This document shows, one piece after another, positions 27,571 to 39,510 of a stretch of 64,000 bases of DNA. Position 1 is the first letter of the stretch; each line of letters begins with the position of its first letter. This stretch comes from Eriocheir sinensis (taxonomy: Eukaryota; Arthropoda; Malacostraca; Decapoda; Varunidae): assembly GCF_024679095.1 (NCBI RefSeq), contig NC_066549.1:12025915-12089914 (forward strand). Direction: 5' to 3'. A program made the translations under genes and the position numbers. Under the pieces are notes generated by a model. That model had not been told where the DNA came from. It did not search any database and saw only the letters and a program-made list of their open reading frames with translations.

Positions 27571-28567
<997 letters not shown>

Positions 28568-28943
28568 GAAAGAGAGAGAAACCGAAGGAGAGACAGAAGC
28601 GAAAGAGAGGGAAACAGCAGCAGTAAAAGATAAAGAGTTGAATTCAGATACAATTTAAAAACACTTGAGGCCAAAAAGAACAGTCATCGCTGGAATAAAA
28701 CAAGGAGAGACTACACACGCTGACTGACGGGTCGAGTAAGAAAAAAAAAAGTGCATCCTCGAGGGAACCGTTCGTACCTTCACTTACACCTGCATTTCAC
28801 CTGCATGAGGGGAACTTATTAAGAAGCTGCGAGGTTAATGCAAACATGATCGAGATTTTAACATGGAAGGTGTATTTGTGGCTGAGGGGGAGAGTCGGGG
28901 ACAGAAGTGCAGATCGGACATAATAAAAGACATGAACCGTATA

Positions 28944-29011
28944 TTTTTTTTACAACAAAGGAGACAGCTCAAGGGCACAAAAAAAAACAATAAAAAAAAG
29001 CCCGCTACTCA
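28944..29011 (-). mobile_element. LINE family A, 3'-end fragment
   Basis: ACAACAAAGGAGACAGCTCA, AGGGCACAAAAAAAAACA and AAAGCCCGCTACTC are the reverse complement of the family's extreme 3' end. Only about 70 bp is present. Confidence 0.85.
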
Positions 29012-29269
29012 AATATGCACAGTAGGATTAAGTATACCACGTACTACACTGTATTTTATAAGCAGTAGGATAGTGAGCGAAGGGTCGGTTTTTACATAGG
29101 AAATATACCCAGCATATATCCTTTAACCGAAAAATACCTTAAAAAAAGGCTCAAGAGGAAGTATAAAAGAAAAGGAAGAATTAAAACGAGAAAGGGGGAA
29201 AGGAGAAGAGAAACGAATGGAAGAAATGAAAGTATTACTAAACACTCCGTCGCCAAGGCTCACCTATTT
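29012..29269. other. No recognised feature (CadN intron)
   Basis: Purine-rich unique sequence. Confidence 0.4.
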
Positions 29270-29680
29270 GACAAGGCTTTCATAGGAGTTTTGGGCATTT
29301 CCAGAAGTAGTTTTATGACCCTGATAGTAGTCTGACCCTTCTTCTGTACCATGGACCTAAAGAACCACTCATTAAAACCCGATTGATTCCCTCTTTGACC
29401 TTTAGAAATAGTTGATGTGAGAAGCGAAAGTGTCTTACAATACGAATCTTAGGGTCCATAACATCAAACTCTTCAAAGACTTAATCCATCTAATTCAAAA
29501 GGCTCTCGAAGAAGATGTCGGAGTATTCATGGGTAGTTTCATGACCCTGACGGTAGTTTTGCAAGGCTTCTGCGCCGTGAACGGGACAAACACTCATGAA
29601 AACCCGACGTAGCACCTCTCTCGACTTGAAAAACGTTCGCTACAACAGCCCCGAACGTTTGATAATACGACCGCAAGTTT
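29270..29680. repeat. Two diverged copies of a dispersed repeat
   Basis: The segments at about 29270-29455 and 29500-29680 share, in order, AAGGCT, a TTCATGGGTAGTTTCATGAC-like block, a GGTAGT...GGCTTCTG block, CACTCATGAAAACCCGA and a GAAAGTGTCTTACAATACG-like end. The same series recurs at 32185-32390 and, inverted, within 20395-20500. Confidence 0.65.
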
Positions 29681-29739
29681 CCATGTGTAGGGTGAATGAC
29701 CTCTTGTAGTCTTGAATATCTTTTTGTTCTCTGGTGTTT

Positions 29740-30420
29740 GGAAGCAGTCGGGTGGGGGGGGGAGGGGGGGAATGTTGGTGAAGGTAGTGCCGATGATGGT
29801 GGTGACGTGTTGGTGACAGTTGCTTGGTGTATAGTGGTGTTTCTGCTGGGGATGCTGGGGGTGATTCTTGTGGTGGTGGTGGTGGTGATAGAGGTGATTA
29901 TGGTGATGATGCTGGTGGTGGTGAGCCTGCTGGTGCCGGTGATAGGGGTGAAACTTGCAATGGTGGTGATAGTCGTGGTGATGGTGTTGATTATAGTGGT
30001 GATGGTGGTGGTGATCGTGTGGGTGAGGATACTGGTGGTGGTGAGTCTGCTGGTGTTGTTGATAGTGGTGATATTTAGGATGGTATTAATGTCGATATTG
30101 TTGGTGGTGGTGGGTAGTGAGGAGCCTGGTGGTGGTGAGGATGCTGGTGTTGGTGATATTGGTAATAATAGGAGTAATGACGATGGTGAGTTTGTTAGTG
30201 CTGGTGATGATGATGGTTGTGGGTGGTGAGGAGCCTGGTGGTGGTGAGGATGCTGGTGTTGGTGATAGTGGTGATAATTGGGATAGTGGTGATAATGAGT
30301 TTGTTGGTGAAGGTGATGGTGATGGTGGTGGTCCTTGTGGTAGTGTTGTTGTTGTTGCTGGAGTTGTTGTTGGTGGTGGTGGTGGTGGTGGTGGTGGTGG
30401 TGGTGGAGGTGAGGCAGGAA
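29740..30420. repeat. GTG/GAT-rich degenerate array with about 110-130 bp higher-order units
   Basis: Dominated by GGTGATGGTGGTG. GTGAGGAGCCTGGTGGTGG recurs at 30117 and 30226 (109 bp apart), and a GGTGGTGAGYCTGCTGGTG block recurs near 29913 and 30042. Stops are so rare that frames on both strands stay open, including a 315-codon His/Thr-rich minus-strand frame that I do not accept as a gene. Confidence 0.85.
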
Positions 30421-30593
30421 TGTGGGGCCGCAATAAACACTAACATTTCCCCTCCCGTGGCGCATTTTAGCAATTACAATTATCAACCATTTACTGCTTC
30501 CCTTTATTTTTTCCTACTATGTTTTATTCAGAGGCGGCTGCCCTGCGCCAAGTGGATAAACACCGCCAATTATTAGTTTGGGGTGGAAGCAAC
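30421..30593. other. No recognised feature (CadN intron)
   Basis: Short unique spacer before the 142-bp repeats. Confidence 0.4.
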
Positions 30594-31035
30594 GAAATTT
30601 GGTTAGAAAAAGTGGTGGTTAGTCAGTTTTGTTCACCTACAGTATTATTTTTTGTTTCATGCTATAGGGAAGGTGCTTAATTACCCCTAAGCCCTCAGAC
30701 ATGGCACCCCTTACCCTGTCGTTTTAAATGGTGACGAAATTTGGTTATAAAAAGTGGCGGTTAGTTATTTTTGTTCACCCGCAGTATAATTTTTTGTTTC
30801 ATGCTATAGGGAAGGCGCATGATTACTCCTTGGGCCTAAGACATGGCACCCCTTACGCTGTCGTTTTAAATGGGAAGGAAATTTTATTATGAAAAGTGAC
30901 GGTTAGTTACTTTTGTTCATCTATCGTACTGTTCTTATTTCTGCCGTAGCGAAGATGTCAACTCCCTTAGCCCTCATAACTATATAGCTCTCCTTACCCA
31001 GTCGTTTTGCCTTTTAATGGGGAGGAAATTTGATA
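30594..31035. repeat. 142-bp tandem repeat, 3 copies and a partial
   Basis: GAAATTTGGTTAKAAAAAGT starts copies at 30594 and 30736, with diverged starts at 30878 and 31025 (spacing 142, 142 and 147 bp). Each copy contains TTTTTGTTTCATGCTATAGG, then ACATGGCACCCCTTACSCTG and GTCGTTTTAAATGG. Copies one and two are the closest. The unit has no coding potential. Confidence 0.88.
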
Positions 31036-31605
31036 ATGTGTGGGTTTCTGAAGACCTAAGTAATAATCGGTTCACCAGTTCAACAGTCAGTCAGTCAGTC
31101 AATTACGCTCACCCCACAACGCCAGTAAATCGTTGGAGGGTGGTTTACATCAAGAAGTTAGCACAAAGTCATAATTTTCATATTACATCAGAATAATGAA
31201 ATATGAATAAGTGAAACATTCAGCACAATACCCGGAGACTTTATGCTATCCTAAATCCAACGTCAACAGATTCTGAAAATGTTTTGAAAATAATGATTCT
31301 TAAGTTTTATACTGAGCGAAAGACCGAATTCACCTCATTAATTAGTGCGCCGATGAATCAAGCGCGACAAGAGAAAACAACTCAATTTATTTATTGCCTG
31401 GAAACATGTCAGAAGCTTAATAAAATAAGGGCACAAATCAAAAGATAATGACGGAATTTATGCGGGAAATCCCAACTTTCTTTTCAGCCAAAAAGCATTT
31501 TAATTTGATTTTTTCTTCAATAAATGTTTGCTTCCGGGTTAATTTGAATATCATTTGTTTTATGTATATGTTTACTTTCACGTGAACGGGCGTGCGTGCG
31601 TGCGT
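31036..31605. other. No recognised feature (CadN intron)
   Basis: AT-rich unique sequence with a short CAGT repeat near 31083-31100. Confidence 0.4.
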
Positions 31606-31630
31606 ATGTATGTATGTATGTATGTATGTA

Positions 31631-31709
<79 letters not shown>
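31606..31709. repeat. (GTAT)n(GT)n compound microsatellite
   Basis: About 30 bp of GTAT followed by 75 bp of GT. Confidence 0.96.
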
Positions 31710-31711
<2 letters not shown>

Positions 31712-32184
31712 GGGATTGCGTTTTGTGGGAAATATCGTAAACGTTCATTCAGTCCCACCAAACCCTTTTCATTACAAGCCGTCGTCTCACTGAGTCACCC
31801 ATACGTCACAGCATCCTTTACTAAGATATTGATTTTGATATAAGTATTTCTCGGGAAGCCCAGGCGATTTGCAAGTTTCATAGAGGTACAACATTATTCA
31901 CGGCAAACAAGAATGGGCTATCAACACAAGGAAAACAGGTTACCGGTGCACTCACTATCTATCTAACTAGTATCTATCCATCATGTCTATCTATATCTTG
32001 TTATATGTCTATCTATCTCTACCTTGCTATATATATTTCTCTCTCCTCAACAATCACTCGTATCTAGCGCCGTCTCTTGCTTGGCTGACACAGAGTAAGG
32101 CGGTGTCGAGGAGAGAAATATGAGGTAGGTCTTAGGTAACATCCCAAACATTTCGTAACCTACCTGTACACACCCACATTTGAT
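31710..32184. other. No recognised feature (CadN intron)
   Basis: Unique sequence with a short TATC repeat at 31955-32030. Confidence 0.4.
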
Positions 32185-32390
32185 AAGGCTTTCACAGAGG
32201 TTGTAGATATTTCCATGGGTAGTTATATGAGTCCGGTGATCGTTTGGCAAGGCTTCTGCAATACGAGGAATGTAAGAAGCACTCATGAGAACCCGACTAA
32301 TCTACTCTGTGGACTTTATAAATAATTGCCGTGAGAGTCGAAAGTGTCTGAGAATACAACATAGTAACATCGAACTCCACTATTACAGCA
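32185..32390. repeat. Third copy of the dispersed repeat seen at 29270-29680
   Basis: AAGGCTTTCACAGAGGTTG, TTTCCATGGGTAGTTATATG, GGCAAGGCTTCTGC, GCACTCATGAGAACCCGAC and GTCGAAAGTGTCTGAGAATA follow in the same order as the earlier copies, on the same strand. Confidence 0.65.
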
Positions 32391-32689
32391 CGGTCACTAA
32401 GGTGGAACGGAACGGACTAAGATGGGGCTTAATCTACTGTGTCAGCTTTGTACCGAGGTGAACTCCCGCGACAGGTTCCTATTACAGAGGAGCAAACTAT
32501 ACATCGGATTCACTCTCACGGGACACAGGCCGCTGGGTTCGAGGGTTGAGACCACGAGGCGTGTGGCACAGTGAAGGGTGGTTTCGGGTGCACCATAAAT
32601 CATTCATCGAGGCTAGCAATGTCACCAGCTTCCTCCTCATTGGTGGTGGTGTGAGGCCAGTCGATGAAGCGAGCCAAGTATATCATATA
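32391..32689. other. No recognised feature (CadN intron)
   Basis: Unique sequence. Confidence 0.4.
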
Positions 32690-33050
32690 AGAGAAGAGCA
32701 AGAAAGAAACAATCGATAAACAAGTGAATAAATAAACAAAGGAAGTCAGAATGAAAGAAATATGGAAAAAAAATATTAAGAAAGTGTAGTTATAAACGAA
32801 ATATATAAGAAATTAAAGAAACAAACATACAACACAGAGATAATCGAGCAAACAAACAAATAAAGGAAGACAGAGTGGGAAAAAATATGAACATAAATAT
32901 AAAAAAGAAAATGTAAGTATAAACGGACATCTAAAATATGAAAGAAACAAAGAAAGAAAAAAATAAGCCTTCAAACAAACAAAGGAAGACAGAATGAAAC
33001 AAATAAGGAAAGAAAGATAAAAAATAAAAACGATGGGTATAAACGGACCA
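32690..33050. repeat. A-rich 120-bp tandem repeat, 3 copies
   Basis: AAACAAAGGAAGTCAGAATG-type blocks recur near 32735, 32857 and 32976 (about 120 bp apart), each followed by an AATATGG or AATAAGG run and, in two copies, TATAAACGGAC. Confidence 0.75.
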
Positions 33051-33090
33051 TCTTTAGCGCTCCTCGTCCATAATTCATACTGTTAACCCC

Positions 33091-33330
33091 TTGGATGCGT
33101 ATTTCCTACAAGAAGACATCACCAAGCTACAGGAGTGGAACAAAAAGTGGCTGCTCCAATTTAGTGAAGAAAAATGTGAAGTCATGGATCTTGGGAAGGG
33201 AAATCCAGCATATCAATACCGCATGGGAAACACTCCACTACCCACCACAGAGGGACAGAAAGACCTGGGAGCATATATTACCAGGCTACCAGTGATGGCG
33301 AAATCCGTGCCAATCGCAGCGGACGGGTTA
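33091..33330 (+). pseudogene. CR1-like LINE reverse transcriptase fragment
   Basis: The translation contains LQEDITKLQEWNKKWLLQF, SEEKCEVMDLGKGNPAYQY and KDLGAYI. This is the D-x2-L-x2-W...FN..KC..MH.G...KDLG series that follows the RT catalytic core in CR1-clade LINEs. About 80 codons are recognisable. The frame runs on to 33402 without further similarity that I can see. It is isolated inside a CadN intron and truncated on both sides. Confidence 0.8.
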
Positions 33331-33402
33331 AAAGAAATCAGTAAGTCAGTATCTGATCTGCCGACGCCCCACTTTGCACGAGTTTACGATACCGAGGGAT
33401 GA

Positions 33403-34747
33403 CCGCCCCGCGCCACCTGAATATGAAGGTGTCCCGCTGCATCGATTATGAGTGATGGTTTGCTTGGCCTCGTTAAGACTGTGAGGAGCTTGATTATTTT
33501 TACCTGCGACACATGCACACGTGTATATGCTATATTATTTGTTTGTACGCCTTGAAAATTCAAACAAATACCTTCGATAAAATACGAGACCAAAGAGAAA
33601 GAGTTGTTGATTTTTTAAGGATCATCATGAGAGTTGGAATATTTCATGATAATGTGAGAATGAACGTTCTTTTTTATAGATCGATGGCCCACGCGATATA
33701 ATTTGTTCGGTAGTCATGCTGGGAACTGAATACGAGGAAAAAAAAAAGTATGTTCATTAAATGAGGAAAAAAGGATTTGTGTGCATTTTATCATGTTAGA
33801 ATTTTACTTGCCTTCAGCTTAAAAGAATCCTGCAAGTAGAAACAATGAAAACATAGCCACTAGCGTTTTTCATGAGCCACAAAACATATCAACCAGTGGC
33901 CTAGAAGGAAAGCGAAACTCAGAAACAGAAAACAAAAATAGAAATCAACCATATCCGCGACACAGAAATTCAGGTTGCGATTTAAGCTCAGATTTTCACG
34001 TCAACCTTTAGTACTGAAAACGACCCCAACCAGTGACTTCCTTCTACGTGTCCAAAGAAATCTTCCCTCGATCTGATTTTTCTTTTTCGTTTTTTTTTTC
34101 TCGGACTGTTTTACTTCTGCATTTACTGATAAACCTTCCCATCCTATTTAGCTCCTCCCGACAATTTCCGTCAGTTACAGAATCTCTTCCCCTCTGTCTT
34201 CATTTACTAATAAGTCCGTATCTCACCCTCCCTCCTTTTTTATATATATATTAACTAAGGTACTTTTTCCCTCTCCATTTTGTGTTCACTTCTATCGAAA
34301 AACATTCCTGCCCTTTCCCTTCTATGTGTAACTGGTAAAAACGTCCCTTCCTCTGACTCATTTCCATCTATATTAATTGAATATCTTTCCTCTGTGTGTC
34401 CCTGTGTGTATAAATTAGCGATAACCCTTTCTTATATCCCTCTGTATTCTCGAGTTTTAGCGCCAGTTTCACAGTCCACTACAGCAAGTTCGTACGCTCC
34501 CTAACCAAACACGAAATACCACGAAAATTCCTTGTCTAGTGTTTGGCGTCGATATAAAAAAGGAGGAAATTTTAGGAAACCACACGGGAAATCTCTCTAG
34601 TATCTGGTATTGCATAGACATAGCGGATCATTGTGGAGGATATAGTTTGGTTTGGGCGCTTACAATGGCTGGGTTGGACTGTCAGACTGGCCCTCAGAGA
34701 CAACCTGAATCCCACGAACTAACTCCTCCTAATCGTCACTTCTACAG
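33403..34747. other. No recognised exon (CadN intron)
   Basis: Mixed unique sequence, pyrimidine-rich at 34040-34360. The last 40 bp contain a moderate pyrimidine tract and the acceptor CACTTCTACAG. Confidence 0.5.
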
Positions 34748-34894
34748 GTGGTGGAGGCGAGCGGCTGGGGGTGGGAGCACTTCAGAATGCGGTCCGTGGG
34801 TGCGGTGGGCCAGCTCTACGCCGTCAAGACCCTGGACTACGAGAACGACACGCACAGGAGAGGCTTCAGGTTCATGGTGCAGGTCACGGACAGG
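34748..34894 (+). CDS. Neural cadherin (CadN-like), internal exon 3 of 4
   Basis: This 147-nt exon has 49 codons, phase 0 at both ends, acceptor TTCTACAG and donor GTGAGT. It encodes VVEASGWGWEHFRMRS, followed by LYAVKTLDYENDTHRRGFRF and MVQVTDR. LDYE takes the place of the canonical LDRE, and the final strand lacks the usual AxDxG. A sequon Asn-Asp-Thr sits at 34844-34852. The exon continues the EC repeat begun in the previous exon, and the order matches what I recall of insect CadN. The intron upstream is 8.2 kb. An unrelated frame over the same bases (34539-34898) is a shadow. Confidence 0.9.
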
Positions 34895-34999
34895 GTGAGT
34901 GTTGGCAAGTGTGTGAGGGCGGGGGGAGGGCGGAGAGCGTGAGGGTGTGAGTTTCGAAAAGCAAGTCCAAGAGCGTGAGTGTGGGTGTGTGACGTGTAA
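34895..34999. other. CadN intron start
   Basis: GT-rich sequence after the donor. TAA at 34997-34999 is the likely left copy of a MITE target-site duplication. Confidence 0.5.
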
Positions 35000-35254
35000 C
35001 GGGGCTATTACACTGGGCAAATTTTCCGTGGATCTTCAGTCAAACCACGATTTCCTCTAGCGTGGTTCTCATTTGTTTCTTGTTATTGTTGCTAATGATG
35101 ATGGTGAGTAATACCGTAGTCCTTCAGTGAAATCTACCGTAGCTTTGGAAGATCGTGGACACGTCAGAAAACCACGGAAATATGAGAACCACGCCAGCGG
35201 AAATCGTGGTTTGACTGAAGATCCACAGAAAATTTGCACAGTGTAATAGCCCCT
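35000..35254. mobile_element. 255-bp MITE, Harbinger/Tourist-like
   Basis: Terminal inverted repeats of at least 72 bp with four mismatches: the left arm runs from 35001 and starts GGGGCTATTACACTGGGCAA, and the right arm (35182-35253) is its reverse complement. TAA lies on each side (34997-34999 and 35255-35257), matching the 3-bp TWA target-site duplication of PIF/Harbinger elements. There is no open frame, so it is non-autonomous. It sits about 100 bp after the donor of CadN exon 3. Confidence 0.85.
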
Positions 35255-35620
35255 TAAGCATGTGGGGTTCAGTGTTGGAGCATGTGGCTAAGAACGTGAG
35301 GGTGAGAGGGTGACAAAATTGTTGACAAATATCTATGGAGAGGAACTGTCAAGAGTGGGATACGACAGGAGGATAATGAACGGGATTAAAGGTCCTGGAG
35401 GTAGTGAAATGTCCTACATCATTGTGGAAGGAGTGACTGTGAAGGAAGCGTGTATTGAGTGTGTGTAGCCATGGAAACATTTGAATAAAACATGTAAATA
35501 TAATGTGTGAAAGCATTTTAACGTCGAATATATACCGGTAATATATCCATGTTCAAATTGCTGTTCAGAAACGTATATACTGGGACACTGATTGAGCACA
35601 CATTCCAACCCGACCCCCCC

Positions 35621-35621
<1 letters not shown>
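35255..35621. other. No recognised feature (CadN intron)
   Basis: Unique sequence. Confidence 0.4.

Positions 35622-35658
<37 letters not shown>
35622..35658. repeat. (AC)n microsatellite
   Basis: Thirty-seven bp of AC. Confidence 0.95.
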
Positions 35659-35660
<2 letters not shown>

Positions 35661-36099
35661 CCAGTACCGTTGTGAATATTTACTGACCGCGATAATACAC
35701 TACTCTGAAAGTCCAAATGGCGATAATTTCCCATTTTATATTCAAGCTCGTTTGCCGTTTGACTCATTTGATAGAAACATAAACAGTCATAACACGTGTT
35801 TGCAAATCATTCACAACCACAGAAGAAAACATGACAGGTATCAAATAAATGAACCCCTGAAAAAAAAGTTCATATTCACTAATTTAAGAACTAGCATAAA
35901 AGGCATTCAGAATCTGTTTACGTGATCCTATTCATGGCGGATCAAACACCGCGCTTATTGGTAAACACGTGCATGACGGGCTCCTGTATGACTAGCAATG
36001 AATCACACACTAGCTGCGCCTATTCATTATAAATCATTAAGTAATTACTGTATCAAAAACCCGAAAACACTCTGTAAGGTCACTGAGGCACACAAGCAG
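35659..36099. other. No recognised feature (CadN intron)
   Basis: AT-rich unique sequence. Confidence 0.4.

Positions 36100-36139
<40 letters not shown>
36100..36139. repeat. (AC)n microsatellite
   Basis: Forty bp of AC. Confidence 0.95.
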
Positions 36140-36140
<1 letters not shown>

Positions 36141-36390
36141 GCAACACATTTTTCACTTTTTTTTTTTACATATCACCTATAAAATCTGTTTGGGCTACCT
36201 CCACATTTTTGTATGCGATCTAACGTGAGTAAATTTGCCTTTCATTATTGTTCCGAAATGAAAACACACATACAAATACATTTTCGGGCGCCATAAATAG
36301 ATTTCCATGTAGGTATAGGCTGGTCAGGGCCGTTGCCAGTCGCGTTTGTTGGTCTGTTGCAGCCGTTGTTGTAAATTAAAGGGGTAGAAA

Positions 36391-36391
36391 C

Positions 36392-36447
<56 letters not shown>

Positions 36448-36665
36448 AAGTGGTGGGGGTAATAGTAGTGGTAGAGGTGGTGGAAGGACTGGTAGTGGTG
36501 GAGGCCGTTCTGGTGGAGGGAGAGTTATTAGTAGTGGTGGGGTGGGTATAGTAGCAGTAGTAGTAGTAGTAGTAGTTTGATATCACTGTAGTACTATAAC
36601 CATGCCTTCTACTACTACTGCTACTACTACTGCTACAATCACTACCACTACTCCTATAACTACTA
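36391..36665. repeat. (AGT)n microsatellite with inverted ACT end
   Basis: Pure AGT at 36391-36447, then imperfect AGT/GGT to about 36575, then ACT/CTA trinucleotides at 36606-36665. The final part is the reverse complement of the first, so the block is an imperfect inverted repeat. Confidence 0.88.
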
Positions 36666-36894
36666 CTATATTCAACCACTTAATTAAACACCCCGTCTGA
36701 GGATCTTCATCACGGGGGACGTATCAAAGAATCGTGCTTAACAAGGAGGCGAGAAAAAGAAGACTTGAAAGATATTTTAAAATTTCCTGCTCGCGTCACA
36801 TAATCTCGCGGACTGGCTAATTTCAGGCCTTAATTTCTCGTCCTGTGCCTAATGAAGAAGAATGAGGGTGGACAAAAAACTGTAATTACCACTG
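36666..36894. other. No recognised feature (CadN intron)
   Basis: Unique sequence. Confidence 0.4.
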
Positions 36895-37760
36895 TATTAT
36901 AGCGGAGGAGGGAGAGTGAGCAGAGAGGAAGGAGGGGAGGTAAGGGGGTTTTAAGAGGAGGAAGTAGAATGGAGGAAGATGGGGAGAAGAGGTAAGGGGG
37001 GATATCAAGAGAGGAAGCAGTGGAGGAAAGTGGAGATTCGAGGTAAGGGGCATTTAAAGGGAGGAAGCAGAGTGGAGGAAGGTGGGGGGAGGGGAGGTAA
37101 GGGTGGGATTTAGTAAGAAGGGGAAAGGAAGGAGAGGTATGATGTTGTTATTAAAGTGAGGAAAGTAGGAAAGGTAAGTAGCGGTTAAGCTGAGGATGAG
37201 AGGAAAGGATATATAGGATGACGGAACCTGAGAAAAGGGAGGAAGGACGTGGTAGTTAAATTGTGAAGGAAAGGTAGAGTAGAGAGGTAAGGGTGGTTGA
37301 GTTTGATGGAATGGAGGATTGAAACTGAGAAAGAGGAGGGAAGATATTATGGTTAAACTTGGGTAGTGACGGTTGAGAAAGATAAGAAAGGGGGAGGGAT
37401 ATGGTGATAGAAAAGGGGAGGGAATGGGCAGTGGAGGCTGGGAAAAATAGGAAAGGGAGGGAGAAATGGGGATAGAACTGGTAAGGGAATGTTTAATGGA
37501 AGCTGAGAAAGACAAGAAACAGGGAAATGGTGATAAAACTGAAATTGACCTTCTTTTTGGCCACTCCTCTGTACTCTATTCAGGAGCAGTAAGTAGCGGG
37601 CTTTTTTTTCATTATTGTTTTCTTTTTTTATACGCCCTTGAACTGTCTCCTTTGCTGTAAATAAAAAGGAGAAGGGAATGGGTAGTGAAAGCCGAGAAAG
37701 ATAAAGGATAAAAGGGAATATAGGAGAAGGAAAAGGAAGTCCAGGTTGTGAAAGGTAATG
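36895..37760. repeat. Purine-rich 52-63 bp minisatellite, interrupted by a LINE end
   Basis: GGAGGAAGNTGGGGAGA plus GAGGTAAGGGG recurs near 36937, 36989, 37040 and 37094 (spacing 51-54 bp). A related GGGAATGGGYAGTGGAGGCTG plus AGAAAGATAAGAAAG unit recurs from about 37200 to 37530 and resumes at 37669-37720 beyond a LINE insertion. Confidence 0.75.
37542..37668 (+). mobile_element. LINE family A, 3'-end fragment inside a minisatellite
   Basis: AAATTGACCTTCTTTTTGGC, AGGAGCAGTAAGTAGCGGGC, a T run, ACGCCCTTGAACTGTCTCCT and TTGCTGTAAATAAAAA are the family's 3' landmarks in order. The purine minisatellite continues on both sides. Confidence 0.88.
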
Positions 37761-37919
37761 AAGGGAGAGGAGTGAGGAAACTGAGGTGAGGCGCGAAGAA
37801 GGGAAGGGGAGGGAAGGCTTAGTTGGCTGTTAACACTGTAAGAGGGAGATGAAAACGAATTAAAGGGCACCAACCCAAAACGTAATACAGCTTGAAGGGG
37901 GCATGACAACATTACTTTC
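37761..37919. other. No recognised feature (CadN intron)
   Basis: Purine-rich unique sequence. Confidence 0.4.
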
Positions 37920-38960
37920 CCATCCTGTCACTTGCTCCTCCAATGGTCCTATCCATCCACACATTCACTCTTCGAACACTTCTCTTCACTACGTCATCTC
38001 TCCCATACACACAAAGTTTGAAGAGCGATGAAAGACCCTAATCCCACGCTACATCTGCTCCTCTCATCCATACACACACATCCACTCTTCTCCTTCACGA
38101 CGTATGCCTCAACACTCCCCACACACAAAGCTGGACAAGGCACGAAAAATTCTCTAATCCCACACTGTCTCTGCTTCTTCCATTCATCCACTCTGCATAC
38201 ACTCTTTCTCCCCTTCACTGCGTACCCCTCATCTCTCCCACACATGGCCACATACCCACACACAAAGGTTACTGAGGCATGAAGCACTTCCTAATCCTAC
38301 TCCATTACCTGTTACTTCCATTCTTTCACACATCCACGCTTCATCTATTCTTAACCTTCACCATGCATGTTTCACTCTTCCGAGCTTAACACTGAATGAC
38401 TAAAAGATTTTCCATTCATTCCTTATCACCGAACTCTCCCATCCATCTATGCATCCACTCTTCATCCACTCATCCACGTATACCTCACTCTACACCCATC
38501 CCTTGAAGCGTGAAGAGGGACGAGATAAAACACTTCCCTGTCACCTGGTCCTCCCTTCCAACCAGACATCAACTCCTCTTTATCTCCGCCGCGTACTAGG
38601 CCTCACCGTTCATCTACCGGGTCTACCCCTCTCCCCCACACACAACGTATCCACCCTCAAACACACTCTGTCCCCTTACCCACACACAACATAGCCACCT
38701 TCTACTCAATCCCCCCCACACACCACATATCCAACCTCTACCACCTCCTTCCATTCTCTTCTCCCCCACACACAACATATTCACTTTCAACTCACCCTTC
38801 CACACACAATATACCCACTGTCTACCCTGCCCCCCTCCATCACAACATATCCACTTTCTACCCCTCCCCCTCAACATGCACAACGTATTCACCCTCTATC
38901 TCCTCCCCCACATACTCAACATATCCATCCTCTACTCCCTCCTCCCCTATACAACATATC
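37920..38960. repeat. Degenerate CA/pyrimidine-rich tandem block
   Basis: CCACACACAAAG-type blocks followed by GARGCATGAA and CTAATCCYAC recur near 38004, 38118 and 38255 (114-137 bp apart). From 38640 to 38960 a shorter unit with CACACACAACATATCCAC recurs every 40-60 bp. Frames here have no domain content. Confidence 0.65.
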
Positions 38961-39223
38961 CATCCGCCAACCACTCCCACACAAAACAACCCCTTCCATC
39001 CCTTCTCCTCCCTAAACATATCCACTGGGACCTAGAAAAGTTATCGCGGGCCGTCCAGACAGAGCCGTCCGTCCGTCCATCCTTCCAGCGGGCCACCAAA
39101 ACAACTCCAGAAGCCTCCATTTGGCCTCTTGCACGCCCGTCTGGACCAATGAAGAGCCTATATATCGACGTTAGGGATGAGGATTTTTTTGTGAGTCGCT
39201 GTGTGTGTTGCTGTTTTTTTTTT

Positions 39224-39225
<2 letters not shown>
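38961..39225. other. No recognised feature (CadN intron)
   Basis: Unique sequence, with a GTCC repeat near 39068-39080. Confidence 0.4.

Positions 39226-39257
<32 letters not shown>
39226..39257. repeat. (GT)n microsatellite
   Basis: Thirty-two bp of GT. A TATC repeat follows at 39315-39345. Confidence 0.95.
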
Positions 39258-39259
<2 letters not shown>

Positions 39260-39402
39260 GGCCCATTTAGTCTCCACGTTAGATTGTCCATTTTTTCTGT
39301 CCCGCTCTCGCTCTATTTATCTATCTATCTATCTGTCTATCTATCTAGTTCTTTTATTTCCCTTTTTTTAGTCCAGATAGTCCTTGTTTAAGATGTGTTT
39401 TT

Positions 39403-39510
<108 letters not shown>

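Noticed and set aside
29539..30486. 315-codon His/Thr/Pro-rich minus-strand frame
   Set aside because: It is the complement of a GTG-rich tandem array, is open in several frames, has no domain and no splice support.
35000..35257. piggyBac-type TTAA target-site duplication for the MITE
   Set aside because: TTAA is present only on the right; TAA is present on both sides, fitting Harbinger better.
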